Assembly (NCBI RefSeq): GCF_010894435.1
Contig: NZ_JAAIXZ010000004.1
Coordinates: 420,300-484,299 of the forward strand
From: Pyxidicoccus trucidator
Lineage (GTDB): Bacteria > Myxococcota > Myxococcia > Myxococcales > Myxococcaceae
Length of the DNA stretch: 64,000 nt
Reading direction: 5' to 3'
Part shown: piece after piece, positions 7,642-15,987 of the stretch
Position numbering within the stretch: the first letter of the stretch is position 1
How the letters are laid out: every line of letters begins with the position of its first letter
Program-made: the position numbers and the translations under genes
The notes under the pieces: generated by a model
What the model was told of the DNA's origin: nothing
What the model saw: only the letters and a program-made list of their open reading frames with translations
Databases searched by the model: none

Positions 7642-8852
7642 GGTGCCCCCTGCCGTTCCTGGGAGGGGGGCGCCTCCAGGACGAAGGCCCCCCGCTGTTC
7701 ATCATCGTCGAGTAGTGCGACCAGGAGGTCCTGCGTCCCGGCGTAGTTCCTGGCGAAGCCCCGGAGGCCCATGCACATGGAGGAGGCTCCCGTCGCGGCG
7801 CCTATCTCTCCGAAATGCTCGGGCGGATACCACTGCGGGAAGGTGGCGGGAAGCTTCGCATCCGCGAGCCGGACCAGGGCCGTGCCGAAGTCCCGTGCCC
7901 GGACGTTGTCTCCATTGAGGTTGACGAGGACGAGTCCCACGTCCCGCGTCGAGGGGCTCGGTGCCGTCAGGCAGGCCGCCATGGCATCGAAGAGCGCCGC
8001 GCCGAGCGGCGGCGGGCTGGAGAACCGGTGCTGTGTCTCGCGCGTGGTGGCGTGCGGGCCGAGCAGTCCCTGCACCACCGCTCCCCGTGCGTGCGCGGCA
8101 TCCACCCGCTCCAGCAGGACGAAGGCGGAGGCCTCCCCCGGGAAGAAGCCGGTGACGCTCCCGACTCCCCGGGTGAGCCCCAGCTCATGGACCCGGGTGA
8201 GGGGCTCTCCGTAGACGCATGAGTCGATGCCACCGAGGATGCACCGGTCCAGGGTGCGTGACTGGAGCCACTGCACGGCCTGGGCAAGGCCGTGCATGAA
8301 GCTGGCGGCGCCTCCCGTGAAGCAGGCCTGGGCCTGGGCGGGAATCGCGAGAGAGCGCAGCGCGAGCAGCTCCCGGGGCATGCGCTGCTTCAACCGCTCC
8401 CGGCTCTCGCGGACCTCGGCGAGCAGTTCCTCCTGTTCAGCCGCGTCGGCCTCGTCCTCGGGCGGTGTCGCCGCGAGGCTGGAGCGCAGGTGGGCCAGTT
8501 CGTGGAAGTCACCCGGAAGGTTCAGGACGAGGCCGGTCCGCGCCAGGTGCTCACCCTGGAGCCCGGACTGTCCGAGCAGGTCTCCCAGGGCGGCCTCTCC
8601 GAGCCGGAGCAGGCGGGCGAAGCCATCGAAGCCCTCCGTGAGGCCCCGGACGACGTGGCCCTTGAGCGGAACGCTCTCGACGGTGTCGACGTCGGTCTCC
8701 TCGAGGGTGAGCTCGGAGCGGCGGCTCAGTCCCGCCCGAGCCGCGGAGCAGCTCGCGATGACATCCAGCCCGAGCGGGGTCACCATGCCCAGGCCGGTGA
8801 TGGCGATGCCCCGGGGGACGTGGGCCTGGGGGCGTGAGGAGGCCTGTGTCAT
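7638..8852 (-). CDS. Ketosynthase (thiolase)-fold protein lacking catalytic His, in T6SS island
   Basis: 404 residues with a beta-ketoacyl synthase layout: GIAITGLGMVTPLG near the N-terminus, an active-site-like AQACFTGGAASF containing Cys177, FFPGEASAFVLLE, and a C-terminal FGEIGAATGASS. Where working FabF enzymes have a His in a 'NAHGT'-type loop this protein reads NLNGDN (311-316), and where they have 'GH' before GAAG it reads GE (348-349). The Cys is therefore kept and both His appear lost, so fatty-acid condensation is unlikely. Overlap with TIGR02270 upstream and the AHH toxin downstream, both by ATGA, suggests an adaptor or effector-modifying role. The residue alignment is by eye. Confidence 0.75.
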   Translation of the reverse strand: MTQASSRPQAHVPRGIAITGLGMVTPLGLDVIASCSAARAGLSRRSELTLEETDVDTVESVPLKGHVVRGLTEGFDGFARLLRLGEAALGDLLGQSGLQGEHLARTGLVLNLPGDFHELAHLRSSLAATPPEDEADAAEQEELLAEVRESRERLKQRMPRELLALRSLAIPAQAQACFTGGAASFMHGLAQAVQWLQSRTLDRCILGGIDSCVYGEPLTRVHELGLTRGVGSVTGFFPGEASAFVLLERVDAAHARGAVVQGLLGPHATTRETQHRFSSPPPLGAALFDAMAACLTAPSPSTRDVGLVLVNLNGDNVRARDFGTALVRLADAKLPATFPQWYPPEHFGEIGAATGASSMCMGLRGFARNYAGTQDLLVALLDDDEQRGAFVLEAPPSQERQGAP

Positions 8853-10153
8853 GCGTGGAGCCCCTCGGTGAAGGACCGACTGAACGCTTCAGGTGGCGCG
8901 GCGCGGAGGGCCCGCAGCGCCGCGAGCTGCCGGGGGCCGGGGGCTTGGGTCGGTGGCCAGAAGGCTCCGCGGCTGCGCAGCGTCAGCTCCAGCGCCAACG
9001 CCTGACGGCGCCGCATGGGGGCCTCCACGAGCGCTTCCTGCAACAGCGCCGGGGTGAAGGGCCGGCCATGGAGGTAGCGGCGTTCCGGCTCGAACTGCTT
9101 GCGGTGCTCGGACCACCACGCGGCCACTGCTCCGGCATGGGGCCGCGGCAGTGCGTCCTCTGGGCGGGGCGACAGGTCCTTGTCGGGGTCGTCCTCCTCC
9201 TCGCCGGGTTCCTCCGCCTTCATGACGAAAGACCCCTCCAGGCGCAGTCCGGTGATTGCGCCAAGGGCTTCGGCAGCCAGGGGGGCGCAGCGCGGGTCCG
9301 CCAGCCACTCCAGACAGGCTCCGGCGCTGGAGACCCGGCCGCTGAAGCCCAGGGCCCAGAGCGCATCGGGACGGTGCTCGGGCTCGGCGAGCAGGCGTCG
9401 GAGCCGCTCCAGGTCCCGCTCGTCACCGCCCAGGGCCAGGAGCAACGCCGGCAGGCGGAGCCTGGGCGCCCGCGCTTCGACGGCCTGCTGGCACGCTGCC
9501 CACGCGGCACGACGTCCTTGCAGCAGCCCCACTTCGATGGCGGCATCCCGTACTTCAGGCAGGGGCGCGTCCAGGGCACGCGCGAGGACCCCCAGCTCCA
9601 CGCGGTGGCCAAGGCGTCCACTGGCGCGCAGGGCCGCGGCGAGGACCTGGGGGGCTGCGTGGTCCAGGAGGCGCGACAACCTCGGGCCCGGGTCGACGCC
9701 GTGGACGCGCATCACCTCCAGTCCCAGGGCCTGCAGGGGCGCCTCGTTCCGTTCCAGCAGGTCCGGCACCCAGGCGGGCAGGGCCCGGGTGTCGAGGACC
9801 TCCAACGCGCGGCGGATGGCGGCGAGCGCGGGAGGCTCCGCCGAGTCGAGCGCCGTGCGTACCGCTTCGCCACCGCCCGCGGGAGTCTCCTCGGTCAACA
9901 ACACCAGCGCCGCGGCGCTCAGCCGCTCCGCCTCATCGGATTGCAGGGCAGGCACCAGGAGTTGCTCGGCGACCGTGGCACCTCCGAGCCGCAGCGCATC
10001 CATCCTCGCGAGCAGCCGCTCCTCATCCGCGAGGACCTCGTGAAGCACATAGTCGGGCGCAACCAGGGCGCGCTCCCACTGGCTCCAGAGGAACGCTGCC
10101 TCATCGAGGTGCTCTTCGTAGTGCTCCCAGTTGATGTCGAGTTCCGCGCGCAT
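8849..10153 (-). CDS. TIGR02270-family HEAT-repeat-like protein of T6SS islands
   Basis: 434 residues from the ATG at 10153 (MRAELDINWEHYEEH). The open frame runs on to 10441, but that part is the antisense of no known domain and overlaps the PAAR gene, so it was dropped. The sequence is Ala/Leu-rich alpha-solenoid with paired helices (LLVPALQSDEAERLSAAAL, VLAAALRASGRLGHRVELG, RLRRLLAEPEHRPDALWAL), then an acidic linker and an AWW...RRYLHG segment typical of TIGR02270. Members sit beside PAAR, DUF2169 and toxin genes and are thought to help load effectors. Fourteen bases separate it from the PAAR gene. Confidence 0.8.
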   Translation of the reverse strand: MRAELDINWEHYEEHLDEAAFLWSQWERALVAPDYVLHEVLADEERLLARMDALRLGGATVAEQLLVPALQSDEAERLSAAALVLLTEETPAGGGEAVRTALDSAEPPALAAIRRALEVLDTRALPAWVPDLLERNEAPLQALGLEVMRVHGVDPGPRLSRLLDHAAPQVLAAALRASGRLGHRVELGVLARALDAPLPEVRDAAIEVGLLQGRRAAWAACQQAVEARAPRLRLPALLLALGGDERDLERLRRLLAEPEHRPDALWALGFSGRVSSAGACLEWLADPRCAPLAAEALGAITGLRLEGSFVMKAEEPGEEEDDPDKDLSPRPEDALPRPHAGAVAAWWSEHRKQFEPERRYLHGRPFTPALLQEALVEAPMRRRQALALELTLRSRGAFWPPTQAPGPRQLAALRALRAAPPEAFSRSFTEGLHA

Positions 10154-10167
10154 GGCGGTACGGGCCT

Positions 10168-10632
10168 TCAGACGTGCTTCTTGCACACCCCGCACTTGGG
10201 TTCCTCTTCCGTTCCGCTCGCGGCCGCAACGGGCCCCTGCATGACGGGGAAGGGCGGCGTGTTCTTGTCGTTGTGGAGCATGAGGTCGAAGGCGCGCGCC
10301 ACGTTCTTCCCCTCGAACTTCACGTCGAAGGAGAAGTTGACGAACTCGGCCTTGCCCTTGGTCTTGCTGGAGGCGACGCCGCCACCGGCAGTGCCCGCCT
10401 CGTCGCCGGTGCTCGTCTTGAAGTTGGAGTCCTTCACACACACCGGGTTGCCGGCCACGGACACCTTCTTGGTGCCCTTATCGGTGTCCGAGGACTGGGC
10501 GATGTTTGGGTATGGAATGGGCACGGGCCCGGCGGGGCTGGGCGTCTTGCACACGTCCGGGAAGGCCGTCGTGACACCGCCACTGTCCTTGGTCACCACG
10601 GACATCTTGTTCACACCGGTATTGACTGGCAT
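10168..10632 (-). CDS. PAAR-like DUF4150 protein, T6SS spike tip
   Basis: 154 residues from MPVNTGVNKMSVV; an ATG 45 bases earlier exists but the family begins at this Met. The N-terminal part (VCKTPSPAGPVPIPYPNIA) and VSVAGNPVCVKDSNFKTSTGD are DUF4150 signatures; the family forms a PAAR-like cone that caps VgrG and carries effectors. The C-terminus ends in a CxxC-containing KCGVCKKH tail that could bind metal or form a disulfide. It is the spike component for the AHH toxin downstream. No VgrG gene lies in the window, so it must use one encoded elsewhere. Confidence 0.87.
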   Translation of the reverse strand: MPVNTGVNKMSVVTKDSGGVTTAFPDVCKTPSPAGPVPIPYPNIAQSSDTDKGTKKVSVAGNPVCVKDSNFKTSTGDEAGTAGGGVASSKTKGKAEFVNFSFDVKFEGKNVARAFDLMLHNDKNTPPFPVMQGPVAAASGTEEEPKCGVCKKHV

Positions 10633-10759
10633 GGCGTCCACCCCCAGAGGGAAGAGTCTACTCTCATGGGACCACATGGCGCGAGCACCCGCCAGACATT
10701 TGCAGGATGTACGACGGTGCTGGAGTCAATCCCAGAAGTCCGTGGGACCTGCGTGTCCT

Positions 10760-11794
10760 TCAGGCCTTCTTCGGCGCGGACACACCCTCCGCCATGATGC
10801 GCAGGCTGCGCACGTCATGGAGTCCTTCATCCAGCACCACATGCCCGCGCCACAGCAGCAGCACCTGCTGTGCGTCCGTGTCGAGGATGACGGTGTCCAG
10901 GCGCATCTCCGGATTGGAATCCGCACCCCCCACCAGCCCCACGGTGATGACCGGGGCCGCCTGGCCGGGAAGCGCGAAGGAGAGCCGGCCCTTCGGCGAG
11001 GCACCCGCGATGATGACCGGCTCATTGCCCTTCAAGTAGCCGGGAGCGACGAGCCCGGGTGCCGCCGCGTTGAAGAAGCGTCGGTCGAAGTCCTTGGGCA
11101 GCAGCGGCTTGCGCGTCTTGCTCCACGCCTCGTCATAGGTGCCCGCGAGCTTCGCGCGCGGCTGCCAGTGCGGCGAGGTGAAGCCGAAGCCCACCGGTGT
11201 CACCCGCTGGCCGAACTCGCGCAGCGGCTCCGCCGGGTCCTCCAGGTTGGGCAGCTTCAGCCCCTCCTCGAAGTGGCGTGGGCTGGCGCGAAAGCCCGTA
11301 CCCACGGGGTTGCGCGGCTCGAAGGTCGGCTTCGCCGCGTCCGTCCGGTCCCAGCCTCCGAAGGCGCGCTCCCAGGTGAGGGGCAGCGAGTCGAAGGGCA
11401 GCGGCCTCGTCGCGGTGACGTGGCCCATGCTCCGGAACCACGTCCGCTCGCCCACCACGCGCACGCTCTTCTTCAGCGGGCCTACCTGCAGGGCCACCAG
11501 TCCCTCCGTGGCGCCCTTCTGCGGCGGGTACGCGTGGCCGAGGAGCACCACGTCCGTGGCCGGCTTGATGAAGGCGGCCTCGGGTTCGTACCTGTCGCTG
11601 GACTCACCGGGCTTGCCCCAGGACTCGCCGCCCCACTTCACCGGCACTTGCGTGTCCGCGAGCTTCAGCCCGGAGTCACCGAAGCCGTAGGTGGCCTTGA
11701 CCACGAGCAGCAGCAACGGCCGCCCCTCCTCGTCGGCGAGGCCCATCATGTCGAAGGCGAAGGGGGTCTCGTTCTCGAGGGTCGGGTGTCCCAT
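10760..11794 (-). CDS. DUF2169 protein, T6SS accessory, first gene of the island
   Basis: 344 residues from the ATG at 11794 (MGHPTLENETPFAFD); the open frame continues far upstream against the next gene and was cut here. Family landmarks are VVKATYGF, DRYEPEAAFIKPATDVVLLGHAY, LTWERAFGGWDR, EPRNPVGTGF and the C-terminal DTVILDTDAQQVLLLWRGHV. DUF2169 proteins occur with DUF4150 PAAR-like proteins and are proposed chaperones for spike-borne effectors. As the first gene it should carry the island promoter in 11795-12043. A gap of 127 bases follows before the PAAR gene. Confidence 0.85.
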   Translation of the reverse strand: MGHPTLENETPFAFDMMGLADEEGRPLLLLVVKATYGFGDSGLKLADTQVPVKWGGESWGKPGESSDRYEPEAAFIKPATDVVLLGHAYPPQKGATEGLVALQVGPLKKSVRVVGERTWFRSMGHVTATRPLPFDSLPLTWERAFGGWDRTDAAKPTFEPRNPVGTGFRASPRHFEEGLKLPNLEDPAEPLREFGQRVTPVGFGFTSPHWQPRAKLAGTYDEAWSKTRKPLLPKDFDRRFFNAAAPGLVAPGYLKGNEPVIIAGASPKGRLSFALPGQAAPVITVGLVGGADSNPEMRLDTVILDTDAQQVLLLWRGHVVLDEGLHDVRSLRIMAEGVSAPKKA

Positions 11795-12043
11795 GGCGTG
11801 CCAGGTCCTCCTGGATGGGGCCGAGCCATCGAGGGGACTTCGCAGTGTAGCACCCGCCCTCAATGCCTCGGAGCCAGCCCTCGAATTCCTTCCGTGGCCT
11901 GGCAGGCAACAGCTCCACCTCCCTGTGGACGCCCGGTCCACAGGTGCCCCTGCTCCAGGGGGAGTTTCCCGCTGTGAGGACCCGTTCACCCGCGCTCCGG
12001 TATGGAACTGGCACAGGCCTGGGGTCCCCCCCTGGAGCTCCTC

Positions 12044-15000
12044 ATGCCCGGTCGTCTCCTGTGTCTCCTCCTGCTCCTCCTCGCGCTGCCGGCCACCGCG
12101 CAGGAATTCGGTCCCGCCTGGCCGCTGTCGCTGCCAGGGGGCTCCTCCATCCCCATCGGCGTGGGAGTCGACCCGGCGGGCCGGGTGCTTGTGACGGACA
12201 GCAGCGGGGCGCGGGTCCTCTTCGTCGGCCTCGACACGCTGACGTCCGGGCCCACGTGGTCGGACTTCGGCCTCGTCATGGACTTCATGTCGCCGGACCG
12301 GCTGCACCAGGCGGTGGGGGTGGCGGTGGACGGCGGCGGCAACGCCTGGGTGGTGGACTCGGCGCGGGGCGAGGTGCAGCGCTACCGGTACGACGCCGTG
12401 CTGGGCTCGTACGTGCTGGCGGCGGTGCTCCAGCCCGTGGTGGACGGCCTGAACGTGCGGGGCGCCCAGGACGTGGCGGTGTCCGGGGCGGGGGCGGTGT
12501 ACCTGCTGGACACCGTCAACTTCCGCGTCCTCAAGCTCGACGGGCCGAAGGACACCACGTGGAGCGTGTGGCGGGCGGACCCGGCCTGGGGCACCTGCAA
12601 CGGGCTGGACGTCGCGGAGGACGGCGAGACGGTGTACCTGGCGTCCCGGGGGCGGCACGTGGTGTTGCGGGTGCCGTTGACCGGCCCCGAGCAGGTGTTC
12701 GGTCGTCCCGGCTCCGGGGACGGGGAGCTGAACGGCCCCCGCGACGTGGCGGTGCTGCCCGAAGGGCGGCTGCTGGTGGCGGACACGGACAACCACCGCG
12801 TGGTGGTGCTGGAGCCGGGCGGCGCCGGCTACACGCTGGGCGCTGAGCCCCTGTTCGACCGGCCCGAGCGCGTCGCCTTCGATGGGACGAACCCGCACGT
12901 GGTGGACTCCACGCGCCGCCAGCTCATCTCCTTCCTCGTGGGGACGACGCCGCCCACCGACGTCTTCGTCAGCGACTACGCGGGGGACCCGGGCCACGAG
13001 GAGACGCCCACCACGCTGGTGCTCGCCTCGCCGGACCTGCTGGTGCGCAACGCGCCGGACGTGGACGTGGACGCCGCGCGTGTGGGGGGCCTGGGGGGCT
13101 ATGCCTTCCAGCAGCCGCGCGCCGGGCAGAACAACTTCGTCTACGTGGCGGTGCGCAACCTCGGGGCGCTGCCCGCCTTCGGCGTGCAGGCGCAGCTCTC
13201 CTGGGCGGACCCGGTGTCCCTGCTGAGCTGGCCCTCCGACTGGAAGACCGAGGGCTTCTACACCGCCTACGAGGACGCTGAGAGCAACCTGCCCGGCCAC
13301 ACGCTTTCGGTGGAGGTGGTGCCGGCCGCCACCACGTCGGGCGGCGTCACCCTGCCGGGCTTCACCGTGGTGGGCCCGCTGGTGTGGCGTCCGGCGGCGC
13401 CGGGGGATGCGCGCACCTGGGACGGGCGGCTGGAGCTGCTGGTGCGCCTGGTGCAGGCGGGCTCGCCGCTGCCGGCGGTGACGACGGGGCTGGAGCAGGT
13501 GCGGCTGAGCAATGACGTGGGCCGGCGCGCCGTGGTGGCCAGCCGAGGCCCGGCGCGCGTGGGGCCCCAGGACACGCTGGTGGTCCGCGCGCGCTTCGCG
13601 GGCTCCGGGGATGCGGCGCCGCTGGAGCGGGTGCAGGCCCGCCTCGCCGCGCTCCAGGCCTGGCTGGAGGAGGTGAGCTACGGCCGGGCCACGGTGCGCT
13701 CCGCGCCCGCCGGTCCCTTCGTGCTGGAGCACGACGCCGCGTACTACGCGCGGCCGGAGCAGGACGCGCTGGTGGACCTGACGCAGGAGCTGCTGGAGGA
13801 GGCCTACGCGGCGGACCCCACGCTGCTGGACGGCACCACGACGGACCCCTCGGACGACGTGGACCGGGTGGTGGTGGTGCTCAACGACGCGGCGCTGCCG
13901 GACGGCGGCACCTTCCCGCTGGACCGCGCCACGCCCGGCGAGTGGGAGTACACGGTGGCGGGCACGCCGCGGCGGCTGACGGTGTCACTGCATGGCCCGG
14001 ACAGCGAGCTGCCCCAGTACGCGCACGGCTACGCGCACCAGCTCGGACTGGAGGACCTGCACGTGGACGCGCCGCGTGTGGGCATCGACGGCGGCGTGCT
14101 GGCGGTGCCGGGCGGGCGCTGGGACGTCATGGCGCTTCCGGCCGCCACGGCGGTGCACCCGCTGGCCGCCTCCAAGGCGCTGGCACCCTGGCTGGAGGCC
14201 GGCTCCGACATCCACTTCATCCCCCGCCCGCATCCGTCCGTGCCGCGCACCGGCCTGCCGGTGATTCCGCTGCACTACCAGAGCGAGCTGCAGCCGGGCC
14301 AGTACGGCGCCATCGCCATCGGCCTCACGCCCGGTGTCACCACCTTCGAGCAGGAGCGCCAGTTCTACTGGGTGGAGGCGCGCACGCCCACGCTCGGCAA
14401 CGCGGACCTGGACGTTCCGGCGAACGGCGTGCTCGTCTCCTACGTCAACCGCGACATCCGCCCCGGCTATGCGCCCGTCCTCCTGCGCGACGCCACCCCC
14501 GCCACGCCCACGCTGGACGACGCGGTGCTGACGGCGGGGCAAAACATGGTGGTGACGGGCCTGGGGCTCACCGTGGCGGTTCCTTCCGCCCGCACCGACG
14601 CGCCGGGCGGCTTCAACGTGCGCGTCGACTACGCGCCGCCTCCCGGCACGGACGTGTACATCCGGGCGGGGGAGCCGCGCTCGAACAGCCCGGACATCTG
14701 GGTGGACTTCCCGGGCAACGGCGAGCACGCGGACCCGAGCAGCACGGACGAGGCGGTGCCCGGCACGCAGAACTGGGTCTACGCCCGCGTCCACAATGCC
14801 GGGGACCAGCCCGCCTACGACGTGGAGGTGCGCTTCAGCTTCTCGGACCCGTTCTACAGCGTGAGCGACGAGGACCAGTTCGTCTACCTGCGCAGCGTCA
14901 TCCTCCCCTATGTGCCCGCCCGGGGCTTCGCCGACGCCCGCATCCAGTGGACGCCCGCCGGGGTGGATGACCCGCACCGCTGCGTGAAGGTGGAGCTGCG

Positions 15001-15955
15001 CCGCCTCTACAACGACCTCAACCTGGAGAACAACGAGGCGCAGAAGAACCTGCACGTGGCCACCAGCACGGCGGGTGAGACCGCCAGCAGCGCCCGGCGC
15101 CTGGTGGGAGCCAGGGCCCTGGCGACCGCGGAAGCGAGCTTCACCCCCGTGGGCCTGTCCTTCCAGATGAAGAACACGCGGGCCAGGGGCGAGCTGGTCC
15201 TCTTCCGCGTGGAGGACGCGCCGCCCGGCTGGGAGAAGTCCATCACCCCCGAGCGGCGCTTCCTGAGTCCCGGCGCGACGGTGACGGGCTCGGTCAAGGT
15301 GACGCCGCCCCCGCACGCGCAGGTGTGTGACAGGCGGGAGCTGCAGGTGACGGCCTGGGCCTCGCGGGGAGACACCCTGGTGCGGCTCGGCAGCTCCACG
15401 CTGGACGTGGGGCTGCGCGAGCCCACGGGGCTGACGCTGCAGCAGGCGCTCTCCGGCAAGTGCGAGCGCGTCTGCGTGGGGAAGACCTGCTACCCGGCCG
15501 ACAACCAGAAGTGCGCGCGGCTGGAGGTGAAGGCGTGCGTGACACCGGCGGAGCCGGGCGTGGTGTCCTGGGTGGAGTTCCGTGAGGACAAGTCCGGCGT
15601 GGTGCACCACGCGCCGGGCGTGACGAATGAGGATGGCTGCTTCACCGTCTCCCATCAGGCCACGCAGGGCGGCGTGTGGCGCACCACCGCCGTCTTCCCC
15701 GGCAGCAAGTGCCTGGCCCCCGCGCGCGCGGAGACGAAGGCCACCCTGGCGCTGCCCATCTCCACGGACCAGGACAAGGACGGTGTCCCGGACAAGGAAG
15801 AGCTGCACGGCGACTACGACAAGGACGGCCTCCCCAACGTGGTGGACCCCGACAGCGACAACGACGGCATCCCTGACGGGCAGGAGAAGTCCGGCGAAGA
15901 CCACGACATGGACGGGCTCCCGGACGTCATCGACCCGGGCAACGGCAACTGGTGA
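12044..15955 (+). CDS. Giant secreted NHL / pseudo-metalloprotease / CARDB-like / TSP3 protein
   Basis: 1,303 residues from the ATG at 12044, which has GGAG six bases upstream and starts the signal peptide MPGRLLCLLLLLLALPATAQ. Residues about 30-300 contain NHL-type propeller repeats (GVGVDPAGRVLVTDS, DVAVLPEGRLLVADTDNHRVVVLE). CARDB-like adhesion modules (AGQNNFVYVAVRNLGALPA; GTQNWVYARVHNAGDQPA) flank a domain resembling M6 metalloproteases, in which H661-G-Y-A-H665 stands where HExxH is expected, so the catalytic Glu is missing. The last 60 residues are Asp-rich thrombospondin type-3 calcium repeats. It is followed after 32 bases by another giant secreted gene. A surface or matrix role is inferred. 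Confidence 0.72.
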   Translation: MPGRLLCLLLLLLALPATAQEFGPAWPLSLPGGSSIPIGVGVDPAGRVLVTDSSGARVLFVGLDTLTSGPTWSDFGLVMDFMSPDRLHQAVGVAVDGGGNAWVVDSARGEVQRYRYDAVLGSYVLAAVLQPVVDGLNVRGAQDVAVSGAGAVYLLDTVNFRVLKLDGPKDTTWSVWRADPAWGTCNGLDVAEDGETVYLASRGRHVVLRVPLTGPEQVFGRPGSGDGELNGPRDVAVLPEGRLLVADTDNHRVVVLEPGGAGYTLGAEPLFDRPERVAFDGTNPHVVDSTRRQLISFLVGTTPPTDVFVSDYAGDPGHEETPTTLVLASPDLLVRNAPDVDVDAARVGGLGGYAFQQPRAGQNNFVYVAVRNLGALPAFGVQAQLSWADPVSLLSWPSDWKTEGFYTAYEDAESNLPGHTLSVEVVPAATTSGGVTLPGFTVVGPLVWRPAAPGDARTWDGRLELLVRLVQAGSPLPAVTTGLEQVRLSNDVGRRAVVASRGPARVGPQDTLVVRARFAGSGDAAPLERVQARLAALQAWLEEVSYGRATVRSAPAGPFVLEHDAAYYARPEQDALVDLTQELLEEAYAADPTLLDGTTTDPSDDVDRVVVVLNDAALPDGGTFPLDRATPGEWEYTVAGTPRRLTVSLHGPDSELPQYAHGYAHQLGLEDLHVDAPRVGIDGGVLAVPGGRWDVMALPAATAVHPLAASKALAPWLEAGSDIHFIPRPHPSVPRTGLPVIPLHYQSELQPGQYGAIAIGLTPGVTTFEQERQFYWVEARTPTLGNADLDVPANGVLVSYVNRDIRPGYAPVLLRDATPATPTLDDAVLTAGQNMVVTGLGLTVAVPSARTDAPGGFNVRVDYAPPPGTDVYIRAGEPRSNSPDIWVDFPGNGEHADPSSTDEAVPGTQNWVYARVHNAGDQPAYDVEVRFSFSDPFYSVSDEDQFVYLRSVILPYVPARGFADARIQWTPAGVDDPHRCVKVELRRLYNDLNLENNEAQKNLHVATSTAGETASSARRLVGARALATAEASFTPVGLSFQMKNTRARGELVLFRVEDAPPGWEKSITPERRFLSPGATVTGSVKVTPPPHAQVCDRRELQVTAWASRGDTLVRLGSSTLDVGLREPTGLTLQQALSGKCERVCVGKTCYPADNQKCARLEVKACVTPAEPGVVSWVEFREDKSGVVHHAPGVTNEDGCFTVSHQATQGGVWRTTAVFPGSKCLAPARAETKATLALPISTDQDKDGVPDKEELHGDYDKDGLPNVVDPDSDNDGIPDGQEKSGEDHDMDGLPDVIDPGNGNW

Positions 15956-15987
15956 TGCGACCGACCCGAGCCCCTGGAGAGCCCCCC

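Noticed and set aside
10154..10441. N-terminal extension of the TIGR02270 gene
   Set aside because: Overlaps the PAAR gene in another frame and is Arg/Gln-rich; the family starts at MRAELDINWEHYEEH.
8834..11977. Open + strand frame of 1,047 codons across the T6SS island
   Set aside because: Spans several intact opposite-strand genes and their gaps, and has no recognisable domain.
11795..13732. Extension of the DUF2169 frame through 646 extra codons
   Set aside because: Runs antisense to the secreted giant gene; the DUF2169 family begins at MGHPTLENE.
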